IMG/VR virus record: IMGVR_UViG_3300033149_004116
Coordinates: 36,023 to 100,022 of that record
Source of the DNA: a virus
Reading direction: 5' to 3' (one strand)
Length of the DNA stretch: 64,000 nt
Below the pieces are notes generated by a model. It ran no database searches and had not been told where the DNA came from. It saw only the letters and a list, made by a program, of their open reading frames with translations. Below, in pieces: positions 1-8,266 of the stretch (positions within the stretch are counted from its first letter, which is position 1; each line of letters opens with the position of its first letter). A program made the position numbers and the translations under genes.

Positions 1-1628
1 TGTCCACATTTTTTACAAATAGAGAAGGAAGTTGCAAAATCATAATATGGAATTTTGGTATATTTTGCTATTCTCTCCGTCAACTTGATTAATCCTTCAG
101 GACTAGGATGGCGTTCGCCCAAGTAAACTCTAAATGCAGTTCCTCCAGTAAAGAGTGGCAATAGATCCTCCTCTATATTAATTCTCTCAAAAAGATCAAT
201 AAATCTATTTGATGGAGTAAGCATCGTTGTATAATAAGGACCATCATTATCTCCCTGTGTAATAATGTCTTTATACATACTTCTATCCACAAAAGCAAGC
301 CGCGTTGCCGACCCCTCGCCAGGAGTCATCTCAACATTCCATAGTTTGCCTGTCTCCATTTGCGCCCTTTTAGACCAATTTCTTATATACATCAGAACCT
401 TTTTAACAAAGAGTTTTCCTTCCTCCTCCCAGATTGGATATCCCATAAAATTTAAAACCATTTCGTGTAGCCCAATAACTCCTATAGTTCTGAAGTATCT
501 ATTAAAATCTATATTGTAATTTTTCGTAACTGGCATATATCCCTCATCCAGCATCTCCTGACACCATACATTTTTTAATAGTAATGATTCTTTAGCCTTT
601 TCTAGAAGATAATTTAGTCGCTCAAAGAAGTCCGCTTCATTTTTTGATAAATATCCCAATTTTGCCATATTCAAAGAAACTACTCCAATGCTTCCAGTTG
701 AACCTTGAAATGCCCATCTTCCACCTGCTGGGGGGAGTTCGGTTAAATCTAATCGAAGGCGGCAGCACATAGCTCTCGTACTATTAGCAGATATACCGCT
801 TCCATCGAAGTTCATAAAATAGTAAGATCCATATTTTTCCATCGTTTTCCCAATTTCATACCATAAATCCGTATCAAATTTTGTAGATTTAATTATATTA
901 ATTGTGGGAATTGGGAAGGCAAAAGGATTCTGCTTCCCGTCGCCTTCGAGGAGGATTTCATTAAAAGCTCTCAATATCATCAAACTTTCATCCTCGAAAT
1001 CTTCATAAGTATTGTTTGTGTCAAACCAAGGTGAAAATTCTTTCAGGTTTTCGGGACATTTTGTATTCAACATGATGTTTGAAAACGGGGTCTCATAGCC
1101 CGATCTTGATGGATAGTTCATATCAAAAACAAATCTCTGTATGCTCTGTTTAACATCATCATAGGAAAGACCATCTTTTGCTATAAAGGGAGCTAGTAAT
1201 GTATTAAAATCCCCCGCCGCCTGCGCGCCCGCCCATTCCTGCTGTTGAGTGCAAAGTCTGTTCACAAGTTGATTTAGAGCGGTATCTAAATGTTTGGCTG
1301 GCTTAGAAATTATCCTATCTGTGATAAGTCCTTTATCTAGAAGTTCCAAGAAGTCGATACCACAACAATATGGGATAATTCCATTTGAGAGATCATGGAG
1401 GTGAAAGTAGCCCTCATTATGTAATCTTTTTATTTCTTTGGGATATTTATTTAAAGTATATTTTTTAATTTCCTCTCCTGCTATAAATCCCTTCATCTGT
1501 GAATAAGATTTATTCTGATTGGCATTTTCTTTTATCAACCAATTCTTCTGCCCAAAATATGTGGGGATATATCCTTCATCGCCTATTTGTTCTGTCATAG
1601 ATAACGCCCTTCTTAGGGGCGATATCAT
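1..1628 (-). CDS. nrdD: Anaerobic (class III) ribonucleoside-triphosphate reductase, cut by window edge
   Basis: This enzyme makes dNTPs from NTPs by oxygen-sensitive glycyl-radical chemistry. I translated the minus strand by hand: about 542 open codons run off the left edge. Class III hallmarks are visible, including EGYFHLHDL near residue 75, IPYCCGIDF just after it, and CKKCG at the very edge, which begins the cysteine cluster preceding the radical glycine; the radical loop itself lies outside. The protein starts directly in the catalytic barrel and lacks the N-terminal ATP-cone of most cellular NrdD, so its full length should approach the roughly 600 residues of phage T4 NrdD. Starts are possible at 1628 (MISPLRRALS) or 1598 (MTEQIGDEGY). 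A stop codon in frame upstream of 1628 limits extension. No NrdG activase is visible here. The family call is firm; the allosteric inference is not tested. Confidence 0.95.
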   Translation of the reverse strand, partial: MISPLRRALSMTEQIGDEGYIPTYFGQKNWLIKENANQNKSYSQMKGFIAGEEIKKYTLNKYPKEIKRLHNEGYFHLHDLSNGIIPYCCGIDFLELLDKGLITDRIISKPAKHLDTALNQLVNRLCTQQQEWAGAQAAGDFNTLLAPFIAKDGLSYDDVKQSIQRFVFDMNYPSRSGYETPFSNIMLNTKCPENLKEFSPWFDTNNTYEDFEDESLMILRAFNEILLEGDGKQNPFAFPIPTINIIKSTKFDTDLWYEIGKTMEKYGSYYFMNFDGSGISANSTRAMCCRLRLDLTELPPAGGRWAFQGSTGSIGVVSLNMAKLGYLSKNEADFFERLNYLLEKAKESLLLKNVWCQEMLDEGYMPVTKNYNIDFNRYFRTIGVIGLHEMVLNFMGYPIWEEEGKLFVKKVLMYIRNWSKRAQMETGKLWNVEMTPGEGSATRLAFVDRSMYKDIITQGDNDGPYYTTMLTPSNRFIDLFERINIEEDLLPLFTGGTAFRVYLGERHPSPEGLIKLTERIAKYTKIPYYDFATSFSICKKCG

Positions 1629-1696
1629 ATTTAAACTTTTCTAATTAAAAAAATTAAGGGACGATGAACAAACTATTTTTACTTTAAATTGAAGAA

Positions 1697-1894
1697 TTAA
1701 TTTTTAATTTCCTTCCACAGTTTATCAACACTTCTGCCCTCTAAATCTACCAATAAAAATCCATCTACAACATCTGATATGACATGATGAATTTCGCCCC
1801 GTTTGATGTTATAAGATTTAACTATATCTTCTGGAATTGTGATACCTAACGAATCCCCCACTTGGAGAATTTTTCTTTTAAACATTACAGGCAT
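1697..1894 (-). CDS. AbrB/MazE-type swapped-hairpin DNA-binding protein
   Basis: This is a 65-residue protein whose first 45 residues match the AbrB/SpoVT family: a KRKILQVGDSLGITIPEDIV strand-turn-strand followed by a KRGE turn. Such proteins dimerise through swapped hairpins and act as transcriptional regulators or as antitoxins. No toxin partner lies beside it, so a regulator is the better reading. It sits just upstream of nrdD on the same strand, 69 bases away, and could be co-transcribed with it or control it. The GGAGAGAG stretch upstream of the start is a plausible ribosome binding site. Confidence 0.85.
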   Translation of the reverse strand: MPVMFKRKILQVGDSLGITIPEDIVKSYNIKRGEIHHVISDVVDGFLLVDLEGRSVDKLWKEIKN

Positions 1895-1990
1895 TTCTCT
1901 CTCCTCATCTTCTCTATTATATTAAGATGAGACATTATTAAAACTTTCTATATTTCATATAAAATTATAATATAAATTATTAATTTGTAG

Positions 1991-2002
1991 AAGGATTTAT
2001 TA
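1991..2002 (+). promoter_or_regulatory. Putative late promoter element AAGGATTTATTA
   Basis: The element AAGGATTTATTA lies 31-42 bases upstream of the start at 2033, a spacing suited to an archaeal BRE/TATA pair with a short leader. Near-identical elements occur before 3334, 8267 and 52714, all plus-strand genes, three of which are virion or putative virion genes. Confidence 0.5.
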
Positions 2003-2032
2003 ATAAGCACAAGTAAATATAGTTGAAGAAAT

Positions 2033-2338
2033 ATGAAGTTGAGAAACTTCTTAAATAGAATCCGAAAGGATAACCTCATAAAGGATATTAAAAACTTAGA
2101 AGCTACTACTGGAACTATAACCACTCTAACTTCAACGACTGCTACGATCACGACTGGAACTATTACAACTGCCACTCTCACGACCGCTACAGTTGCTACG
2201 GGAACATTTACGGGCAATCTAAACATTCCAGTTACTAACAGTCCAGTTACGGCAACGGGCAGTTTCTATGTTTCTGGCGACGGAAGTTATATGTTTGTTC
2301 GGGTTGCTGGTGCGTGGAAGTCTGGTGCATTAGCTTAA
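2033..2338 (+). CDS. Thr-rich repeat protein, probable virion fibre or decoration protein
   Basis: This 101-residue protein has a basic N-terminus, then a threonine-rich stretch built from 15-residue units (TTGTITTLTSTTATI, then TTGTITTATLTTATV, then a shorter ATGTFTGNL). Such regular Thr/Ile/Gly repeats favour a beta-helix or trimeric fibre stem. The C-terminus (SGDGSYMFVRVAGAWKSGAL) resembles the small globular tips seen in phage structural proteins. The same flavour of repeat (GTISTTGNVTIGGDLTVQG) begins the 482-residue protein at 53093, so the two may be functionally related. It is the first gene of the plus-strand structural block. The role is inferred from composition and position only. 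Confidence 0.55.
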   Translation: MKLRNFLNRIRKDNLIKDIKNLEATTGTITTLTSTTATITTGTITTATLTTATVATGTFTGNLNIPVTNSPVTATGSFYVSGDGSYMFVRVAGAWKSGALA

Positions 2339-2362
2339 GACCTATATCTGGGGCGATCTAAA

Positions 2363-2758
2363 ATGGGTAGTTACACCTCTGTAAATCTAGTTCGTAGTGC
2401 GACGGGATTAAGTGTTGCAAACGCCCCAAGTTATACGGTCAATTTCGCCATTCAACGTGGCGAAGCGGCGATGAAGAAATACCTCGGAGTTACCCCCGCC
2501 TCAAATAACGTGACTGGAACAAATATGTGGTGTCGAGATGCGGCAACATCCTTCGCGGCTCACTATCTTTTTATGCGCCTCGCCAGTCAGAATGCCCCTG
2601 CCGTTCAATATGCTCGCGGAACAAGGACTGCGGGGGGAGGACAGGGAGGTTCTGCATTTCAAGGATATGGAATAATGGGCGAGAGCTGGTGGAACGATGG
2701 CATTAGAATCTGTGATATGCATGGCAGAGACATAATCATTCAAAGGGTAGAACCATAA
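2363..2758 (+). CDS. Hypothetical structural protein, possible head-tail adaptor
   Basis: This 131-residue protein is not confidently assignable. Residues 25-75 (NFAIQRGEAAMKKYLG, then WCRDAATSFAAHYLFMRLAS) have the helix-rich pattern of gp6/gp15-type head-tail connector proteins, where a short amphipathic helix is followed by a long helix with a C/R-D-A-A core. The C-terminus is Gly/Trp-rich and basic. It lies 24 bases after the preceding gene and before the portal, outside the usual connector position after the capsid gene, which weakens that reading. Confidence 0.5.
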   Translation: MGSYTSVNLVRSATGLSVANAPSYTVNFAIQRGEAAMKKYLGVTPASNNVTGTNMWCRDAATSFAAHYLFMRLASQNAPAVQYARGTRTAGGGQGGSAFQGYGIMGESWWNDGIRICDMHGRDIIIQRVEP

Positions 2759-2810
2759 TTTCTATTTTTTGAGAAACTTTTAATAATCTGTTTAATAATA
2801 TTAATTTATA

Positions 2811-3296
2811 ATGAAAGAAAAATCAAAAGATTTCTTTTTTGAGACGTGGAATATTATTAAAAAATTCGACAAATACAAATCTCTATCTATAGATAAAAAA
2901 TTAAAATTATTATCCATTACGAAATCTTTTTTATATCAATCTCCTTTAATGGATGACAAAACTCCAGAAGATTATTCAAAAATAATAATTTCTAGTAAGG
3001 CATCTTTTCTTTTTAAATCTATAGGGAGGCAAAAAAGAAAAAGAACGAACATCGAATTGAATAAAATTCGTAGAGACAGGCTTCAAAATCTTATTTATAA
3101 TGTGATTCCTCATTATTCGTCTGGATACAATCATATAAATACAATTCGTGCCGATATAAGGGCATCAACGGGTTCTAATATGTTTAGTAGAAGAGAATGT
3201 TCTAGTGTAATAAGATGGATGCTTATTAATGATGATCGCGTTCTCTCCATAACATCACGCGCGGGACTTCCATTTAAATATGCTCGCAGTGGATGA
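2811..3296 (+). CDS. Hypothetical basic protein with possible C-terminal winged helix
   Basis: I do not recognise this 161-residue protein. It is Lys/Arg-rich and mostly helical in appearance. Residues 110-158 (INTIRADIRASTGSNMFSRR, ending in a short beta-like stretch, RVLSITSRAGLPFKY) have the shape of a winged-helix DNA-binding domain. It is unlike its virion neighbours, being AT-rich with AAA/ATA codons, and sits between the putative adaptor and the portal. A packaging or regulatory role is possible but unproven. Confidence 0.55.
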   Translation: MKEKSKDFFFETWNIIKKFDKYKSLSIDKKLKLLSITKSFLYQSPLMDDKTPEDYSKIIISSKASFLFKSIGRQKRKRTNIELNKIRRDRLQNLIYNVIPHYSSGYNHINTIRADIRASTGSNMFSRRECSSVIRWMLINDDRVLSITSRAGLPFKYARSG

Positions 3297-3300
3297 TAAG

Positions 3301-3312
3301 AAAGATTTATTA
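3301..3312 (+). promoter_or_regulatory. Putative late promoter element AAAGATTTATTA
   Basis: This copy of the AAAGRTTTATTA element ends 22 bases before the portal start, giving a leaderless or very short-leader transcript. Confidence 0.45.
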
Positions 3313-3333
3313 GTATCTAATCTAATATATTGA

Positions 3334-4944
3334 ATGATAAGATTGACCAAGTGTAAAGCAATAAAGGCGGATGGAACTCCGTGTAAAGCTCAAGCTATGC
3401 ATGACTCCGAATATTGCTTTTTCCACAGCCCAAAAGTTGGAAATAAACGTTCAACTCTTTCAATAGATTTGGGAAGGGCAGTAATAGCCCAAAAGAGCGG
3501 ATATTCATATGAGAGACTTTTTGGCAAGGGCATTAGAGAGATGCCAAGAAAGGACAAATTGAGAGAATATGAGAAATTTTACGACGAAGGGGGGATAATA
3601 GCAAGAGCAATAGACTCTTATGTTCATGTGGCAATAGCGAATGGATATCAAATTATAGATACTGAAACGGGTGAGAGAGATACACCAAATACAAGAATAG
3701 TTAAAGAATTGGATGAACGTATCAACTTTCATGCTTGTTTTGAAAAAATGTTTCGTTCGACGCTTATTTATGGATTTGTATGGGGGGAGCAGGAAGTTGA
3801 TGCCAATAAAATAAAGAGACTTATTTTCCTTCCCCCATATGAATTAGAAATAGATAGAGTCAAAACTGGGAAAAATGTAGGAATAATAAAATCATTAACA
3901 CAAAAAAGGGGCAAGGATGTCGCTCAATGGAGAGGCAAAGAATTAAAAAACACGTTTTTCATACCAATTAATGTCAAACATTCAGAGCTGTTTGGAAGAG
4001 GTTTGATAGAGAGGATTTACACTCAAGCGGAGGAGAGAAAAACACAAGGAAAAAATCTCGACGCTGTAACGAAATTCATAGCTTATCCTTTTAGAGTTGT
4101 TAAAGTGGGAACCGACGAATTCCCCGCCAGCGAGGATTCTGTTACTAAAGTTGCTGATGCAGTTGAAAAATTAAATCCTGGAGACTGGTTTGCAACTAGA
4201 CACAATATAACATTTGAATTCCACTCTCCTAGAACTCCGGAGGCGTTGACAGAAGTTTATAAGGAAAAAACTCGCCAACTTATTGTAGCTTTGGGGGTTC
4301 CAAGTTTATATACGGCGTTAGAAGATATAGATGCACAAACATTAAAGGAAATAAGAAGTATATTCAATTCTACAGTTAGAAGTCTTCAAACAACCGTCGG
4401 CACCGAATTTGAAAATCAAATAATAAAAAGACAATTTGAACTGTTGGGAAAACTTAAAAAAAGAACGGATAGATGCCCCGTCAAGGTGGTGTGGAATCCT
4501 CTGACAGTTTCAGTTCTTAGTATCCTAGAATTAACACAGTTAGTACAAGCCGGAGTAGTAGGAATTGGGGAGGCAAGGAGGATAATAGAATCTATGGGAT
4601 ATGGAATGTTGAAGGGGGAAGGCAAAGAGATACAAGCTCCTCCTATAAAGAAAAGAAGACCTAAAGAATCTCATCCATCCGAGGAGAAACCAGAAACCCC
4701 TCCTATAAAGCCTCCCGTTCAAGAGCCAGACGTACCTCCAACCAAAAAGCCATCAACACAACCGATTATCAAAAGAAGACAGCCCAACGAACCACAACTA
4801 AACTTTAAAGAGTGGCTTGAAGGAATTAAAGTTCTCAAAGAAATAGATAAACACAGGGCATGGATGATATTGTCTGATACATTAAAAGCGGGATTTAATC
4901 AAGATAAAAAGTCGAACGGAGATGATATAGATGCCGATACATAA
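3334..4944 (+). CDS. Portal protein with N-terminal zinc finger
   Basis: The portal forms the dodecameric DNA channel at one head vertex and docks the terminase and neck. The central 400 residues have the portal layout: an N-terminal clip (GGIIARAIDSYVHVAIANGY), a wing with FLPPYELE, and a stem/crown region with LIVALGVPSLYTALED. Two additions stand out. Residues 7-31 form a small zinc-binding motif (C7-x9-C17-x10-C28-x2-H31), and residues 430-490 form a Pro/Lys-rich linker with repeats of the PPIKKRRP type. The same C-x10-C-x2-H ending occurs in the putative small terminase at 45900. The 3' end overlaps the next gene by 14 bases, indicating coupled translation. Confidence 0.88.
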   Translation: MIRLTKCKAIKADGTPCKAQAMHDSEYCFFHSPKVGNKRSTLSIDLGRAVIAQKSGYSYERLFGKGIREMPRKDKLREYEKFYDEGGIIARAIDSYVHVAIANGYQIIDTETGERDTPNTRIVKELDERINFHACFEKMFRSTLIYGFVWGEQEVDANKIKRLIFLPPYELEIDRVKTGKNVGIIKSLTQKRGKDVAQWRGKELKNTFFIPINVKHSELFGRGLIERIYTQAEERKTQGKNLDAVTKFIAYPFRVVKVGTDEFPASEDSVTKVADAVEKLNPGDWFATRHNITFEFHSPRTPEALTEVYKEKTRQLIVALGVPSLYTALEDIDAQTLKEIRSIFNSTVRSLQTTVGTEFENQIIKRQFELLGKLKKRTDRCPVKVVWNPLTVSVLSILELTQLVQAGVVGIGEARRIIESMGYGMLKGEGKEIQAPPIKKRRPKESHPSEEKPETPPIKPPVQEPDVPPTKKPSTQPIIKRRQPNEPQLNFKEWLEGIKVLKEIDKHRAWMILSDTLKAGFNQDKKSNGDDIDADT

Positions 4945-5647
4945 AAGTTGGAGTAGTTTAATTAAAGGACTTAATAGCCAATATTGTGGAAAAAAAGCTG
5001 AAAATGATGTACCAGCGCCTTTTAAATGTAAAAAATCTAGGAGTATATTTTATGCAATAATGAGGAAAAATGGGTGGGATGAAACAAAACGTCGTCCCAC
5101 ATCATCGAAAAATGATGATGACAATTTAATTGTAAAATCAAAAGATTTATTAGACACAAAATATGATTTACAATATGATGATAGTAAAATGAGCGATGTG
5201 GACATGGGCAGATTAACCTATAAAGCCAGACAGAAACTTAAATCCTCTGAGTTCTGTGATCCAGAGAATAAAAGATATCCCGCACATGATGCGGCTCATG
5301 TAAGAAACGGTATCGCGAGAATCAGACAGCATCCGAATGATCCAAAATATAAGAGCATTCTCAAGTGTTTGATTAGAAGAGCTAAAAAGTTCGGTATCAA
5401 AGTTTCAGAAGATGTTAGAAAGAGCGCGCAATTTGAACCTTATCCCGATTCGGATTTCGTGCTAATAAGAGAGAACGGCGACAAATTCTTCCAGATAAGA
5501 AGAAACGGTTTGCTCGACCCTCAAATGCTCCTAGACTCCCTCAAAACCGTCGATTTCGTATGTGAATTGACAGACGATGAGTGGAAGGAAGCAAAAACAA
5601 AACTAATGGATACTGCTCGCCAATACATAGAAGTAATGTATGGGTGA
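4931..5647 (+). CDS. DUF6582-like phage head-morphogenesis-associated protein
   Basis: This 238-residue protein has, at about residues 95-155, the block LTYKARQKLKSSEFCDP followed by KRYPAHDAAHVRNGIARIRQ. This is the phage-associated DUF6582 pattern, in which a conserved 'YPxHDxAHxRNxxARxxQ' helix is diagnostic. The domain is often found beside or fused to prohead protease or scaffold proteins, which matches its place between portal and protease here. The N-terminal 60 residues are basic with two cysteines (YCGKK, FKCKK). The biochemical role is not known. The start overlaps the portal stop, and the stop is 5 bases before the next start. Confidence 0.75.
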   Translation: MPIHKSWSSLIKGLNSQYCGKKAENDVPAPFKCKKSRSIFYAIMRKNGWDETKRRPTSSKNDDDNLIVKSKDLLDTKYDLQYDDSKMSDVDMGRLTYKARQKLKSSEFCDPENKRYPAHDAAHVRNGIARIRQHPNDPKYKSILKCLIRRAKKFGIKVSEDVRKSAQFEPYPDSDFVLIRENGDKFFQIRRNGLLDPQMLLDSLKTVDFVCELTDDEWKEAKTKLMDTARQYIEVMYG

Positions 5648-5652
5648 TTATT

Positions 5653-6918
5653 ATGAATCTTGAACTGTATTCCTATGGAGCCACAATTGAACTCTCTCAA
5701 GAAGAGAAGGAGAAAAACGATCTTCCTCTAATGATTGGCGGAACGTCTGTAAAGGCTGGATATATTGCTTCTAAAAATTTTATAATTCCAGAAAATGAAT
5801 TGGATAATATCGCAAAGACTTTAAAAGAGGGGATAGATGGTGATGGAGCATATCTTTTAATAGATCATGGATATCAAGGAGCGGGCTTCTTGACATTTAA
5901 AAGTGTAGAAAAACTTGTCGGGAAAATTACAGATGCCTTTAAAACCGATAATGAAGTAAAATACGTTGCGAGAGTGGAAGATGAAGATTTGGCAAAGAAG
6001 ATAAGAAGGGGATTGATCTCCAGTTCCTCTGTAGGATTGAGAGTTTTAGATGCTTACTGTAGCATTTGCGGGAGAAAATATGGAGATCCAGAATGCTCAC
6101 ACATCTTGGGGAGAGAATATCCCGAAGAGAAATTAGACGAATCTGTATCACAATATCTTGATGATATGGGAGGAGTTCCCAAAGCCGCCCTCGTCGGTTC
6201 CAATATTTCTGGGATGGAACAGAGCATAGTATTATATCCCGCAATCAAGGGGGCAACAGCCAAGGCATTTGGTGCTGATTTTAGTGAGGAGACTAAAAAA
6301 ATGATTGATGAAATTGAATCGAGGAAAAAAACAGATGAAAATACAGACACCAATCTCGATGCTACCGATTTAATTGAAAAAATAGAAGAAAGACTTCCCA
6401 ACGATTTAGAATACAATTGTGATGAGGATATTGATGAAAAAGAGTTGGATTCAACGGAATTTATAGGAAAGTTATCCAAAATAATAGAAAGTTTTAATAA
6501 GGACTTATTATCCTCTTTAAATAGTGAACAACATATGGATGTGGATAATGATAAACTTGAAGAGATGACGGCATTAATGGAACAGTTAAAAACAGAAAAC
6601 GAGAACATAAAAAATGAACTGGAAACGGCAAAACAGGTAATTGCAAAATACAAAGAGGAGGAGGAAAAGAGACATCAGAAGTGGAGAGAGAACACCGTTT
6701 CTGAACTCGCTTCTCTCAGAAAGGAGAAGGGGCTTCCAGAGAAAGATTATTCAAATCTTTCGGATGACGTTTTAACAAACGAACTCGAACTTCTGAGCAA
6801 TTTGAGTATCAGTGGAACTCATGGAATGGTGGGCAAGGACGCAGATGAAATTGCCAAAGAGGAAAAAGAGAAGGAGAAGGAACTTTGGAGAGAGAGGATA
6901 TTTGGGAGGAAAAGGTGA
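5653..6918 (+). CDS. Prohead protease-scaffold fusion with an internal zinc knuckle
   Basis: I chose ATG 5653 because GGGTGAT sits 5 bases upstream, abutting the previous stop; an upstream in-frame ATG overlaps the neighbour and lacks such a site. The first 230 residues look like a serine maturation protease: the candidate catalytic H72 lies in LLIDHGYQG and the candidate serine in GLISSSSVGLRV (residues 120-131). A C136-x2-C139-x8-C148-x-H150 knuckle is inserted right after the serine loop. The C-terminal half (from about residue 215) is acidic, coiled-coil-forming and ends in KEKEKELWRE, as expected for a scaffold removed by the protease. It precedes cement and capsid genes, the normal order. 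The assignment is by motif and context. Confidence 0.75.
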   Translation: MNLELYSYGATIELSQEEKEKNDLPLMIGGTSVKAGYIASKNFIIPENELDNIAKTLKEGIDGDGAYLLIDHGYQGAGFLTFKSVEKLVGKITDAFKTDNEVKYVARVEDEDLAKKIRRGLISSSSVGLRVLDAYCSICGRKYGDPECSHILGREYPEEKLDESVSQYLDDMGGVPKAALVGSNISGMEQSIVLYPAIKGATAKAFGADFSEETKKMIDEIESRKKTDENTDTNLDATDLIEKIEERLPNDLEYNCDEDIDEKELDSTEFIGKLSKIIESFNKDLLSSLNSEQHMDVDNDKLEEMTALMEQLKTENENIKNELETAKQVIAKYKEEEEKRHQKWRENTVSELASLRKEKGLPEKDYSNLSDDVLTNELELLSNLSISGTHGMVGKDADEIAKEEKEKEKELWRERIFGRKR

Positions 6919-6924
6919 TAAAGG

Positions 6925-7296
6925 ATGACACAGATTGAATACGGAGAAGGTAGGGTCTGGAGCTTTGAAGCTTCCGTGAACACGACCAGCGGGGTTGTGG
7001 TTTACATCGACGGCGGAAAGATTCGACCAACTACAGCAGCTTCTCAGAACGTGGTGGGCGTTTCTCTCATTCCTGCAAGCGCTGGAAAGCAGTGTGCGGT
7101 AATCATGGAGGGGATTGTGAAGATTCCCACGACTGGTGTCGGAACCGTTACCGCCGGAGACCTCTTTGGTGGAGGCGCTGGCGGAAAGGCAGCAGAGAGA
7201 GCGTGGTCACAGGATAACGAGAGACGGTATGACTTGGGCTTTGCACTTGAATCGGTAGCACGGAACGCCAGTTGTAAGATTAAGCTAACTTTGTGA
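6925..7296 (+). CDS. DUF2190-like capsid cement/decoration protein
   Basis: This is a 123-residue, Gly/Val/Ala-rich beta protein. The pattern GVVVYIDGGKIRPTTAASQN, VVGVSL, CAVIMEGIVKIPTT and a later AGDLFGGG is that of DUF2190 capsid cement proteins, which bind at capsid trimer positions and stabilise the shell. It lies between the protease/scaffold and the major capsid protein, the usual place, with a 6-base gap behind and an 11-base gap ahead. GGTGATAAAGG precedes its start. GC content is clearly higher than in nearby regulatory genes, as is common for highly expressed virion proteins. Confidence 0.85.
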   Translation: MTQIEYGEGRVWSFEASVNTTSGVVVYIDGGKIRPTTAASQNVVGVSLIPASAGKQCAVIMEGIVKIPTTGVGTVTAGDLFGGGAGGKAAERAWSQDNERRYDLGFALESVARNASCKIKLTL

Positions 7297-7307
7297 GGTG
7301 ATATGAA

Positions 7308-8126
7308 ATGACTTTAACAACGGCTGAACAAGCCTTGATTGATGAGGTCGTTTTCGACCAGATTGTAGAATTCATGGAAGACGTGGATGTTAGCAGGCGC
7401 GTTTTCCCTGTAGTTTACAAGAACGAGGGCGATAGCATCAAAATAGTAAAAGAGGGCAGATGGCCAAAGGCAGTAGAGATAGGACAGGGCGCGGAAGTTC
7501 CGATATTCCAACCCACATATAAACAGGTTAGTGAAATTTACAAAAAGATTGGTTACAGGGCGCAGATAACCCACGAAATGATAGAGGATTCAAGATGGGA
7601 TTTGGTCGAGCGAGCGGCTCTAAACGCGGGTCAGCAACTCGGACTGAAGATGTCCATCGACGTTCTTCGAGAGGCGTGGGGAACTGCTGGTGTCCAGACA
7701 TTTACTGTATCTGGTAGATGGGGCGGAGCGAATAGCGACATTATAGGCGATCTTTCAGAATGCATGGGCAAATTGAGAAGTAAAAACTACATTCCCGATC
7801 TACTCGTACTTCATCCAGCAGATTACGCACATCTTGCAACTTTGGACGAGTTCGTTGACAGAAGTAAGGCTCCAGAGGGCAAGGATCTCAGAAGTTATGA
7901 GGTGGGGAGAGTTATGGGCATGGATGTCATAACTACCGCTCAGATGTCTGAGAACAACTTCCTCATGCTGGATACTCGACGTGCTGGAAATCTCTATATC
8001 AGAGAAGACTTGAGACGGGCATCTTATACGGACGTTCCAAGAGATGTTGAGGGACAGGTGTTCTTCATTCGCTACAAGGAAGCTGTAGTTGCCCCCTCGG
8101 CAATAGTATTTGCAACGGGCTATTAG
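7308..8126 (+). CDS. HK97-fold major capsid protein
   Basis: This 272-residue protein has the compact layout of HK97-fold capsid proteins lacking a delta domain (the scaffold is in the separate protease gene). Supporting segments are RRVFPVVYKNEGDSIKIVKE (N-arm and E-loop start), YRAQITHEMIEDSRWDLVER (spine helix approach), PDLLVLHPADYAHLATLDEF (a typical A-domain peptide) and GMDVITTAQM with the terminal strand KEAVVAPSAIVFATGY. It starts 5 bases after GAGGTGAT and is probably the most abundant viral product. It is followed by an AT-rich gap with a T-rich stretch (8130-8170) that could terminate transcription. Confidence 0.92.
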   Translation: MTLTTAEQALIDEVVFDQIVEFMEDVDVSRRVFPVVYKNEGDSIKIVKEGRWPKAVEIGQGAEVPIFQPTYKQVSEIYKKIGYRAQITHEMIEDSRWDLVERAALNAGQQLGLKMSIDVLREAWGTAGVQTFTVSGRWGGANSDIIGDLSECMGKLRSKNYIPDLLVLHPADYAHLATLDEFVDRSKAPEGKDLRSYEVGRVMGMDVITTAQMSENNFLMLDTRRAGNLYIREDLRRASYTDVPRDVEGQVFFIRYKEAVVAPSAIVFATGY

Positions 8127-8170
8127 TCTCTTCTCTTTTTTTAAATCCTTTCTTTTTTATTTTTATATTA
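8127..8170 (+). terminator. Possible T-rich terminator after the capsid gene
   Basis: Directly after the capsid stop the plus strand has repeated T-runs (CTTTTTTTAAATCC, then CTTTTTTATTTTTATATT). Archaeal RNA polymerase terminates at such oligo-T stretches. A new promoter element follows at 8225, consistent with a transcript boundary here. Confidence 0.4.
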
Positions 8171-8224
8171 TAATATCATACTTCTTGTAACATAGTAATA
8201 TAAATAACTTCTTCATACAATTTC

Positions 8225-8237
8225 AAAGGATTTATTA
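8225..8237 (+). promoter_or_regulatory. Putative late promoter element AAAGGATTTATTA
   Basis: This is the best copy of the shared element. It ends 29 bases before the start at 8267 and follows a T-rich transcript end, so it probably drives the neck genes. Confidence 0.5.
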
Positions 8238-8266
8238 GATAGAAGTTATTATTTTTAAATGAATCT

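Noticed and set aside
6054-6653. A 199-codon reading antisense to the protease-scaffold gene
   Set aside because: It is Ser/Leu/Ile-rich, the usual shadow of a Glu/Lys-rich coiled coil on the other strand.
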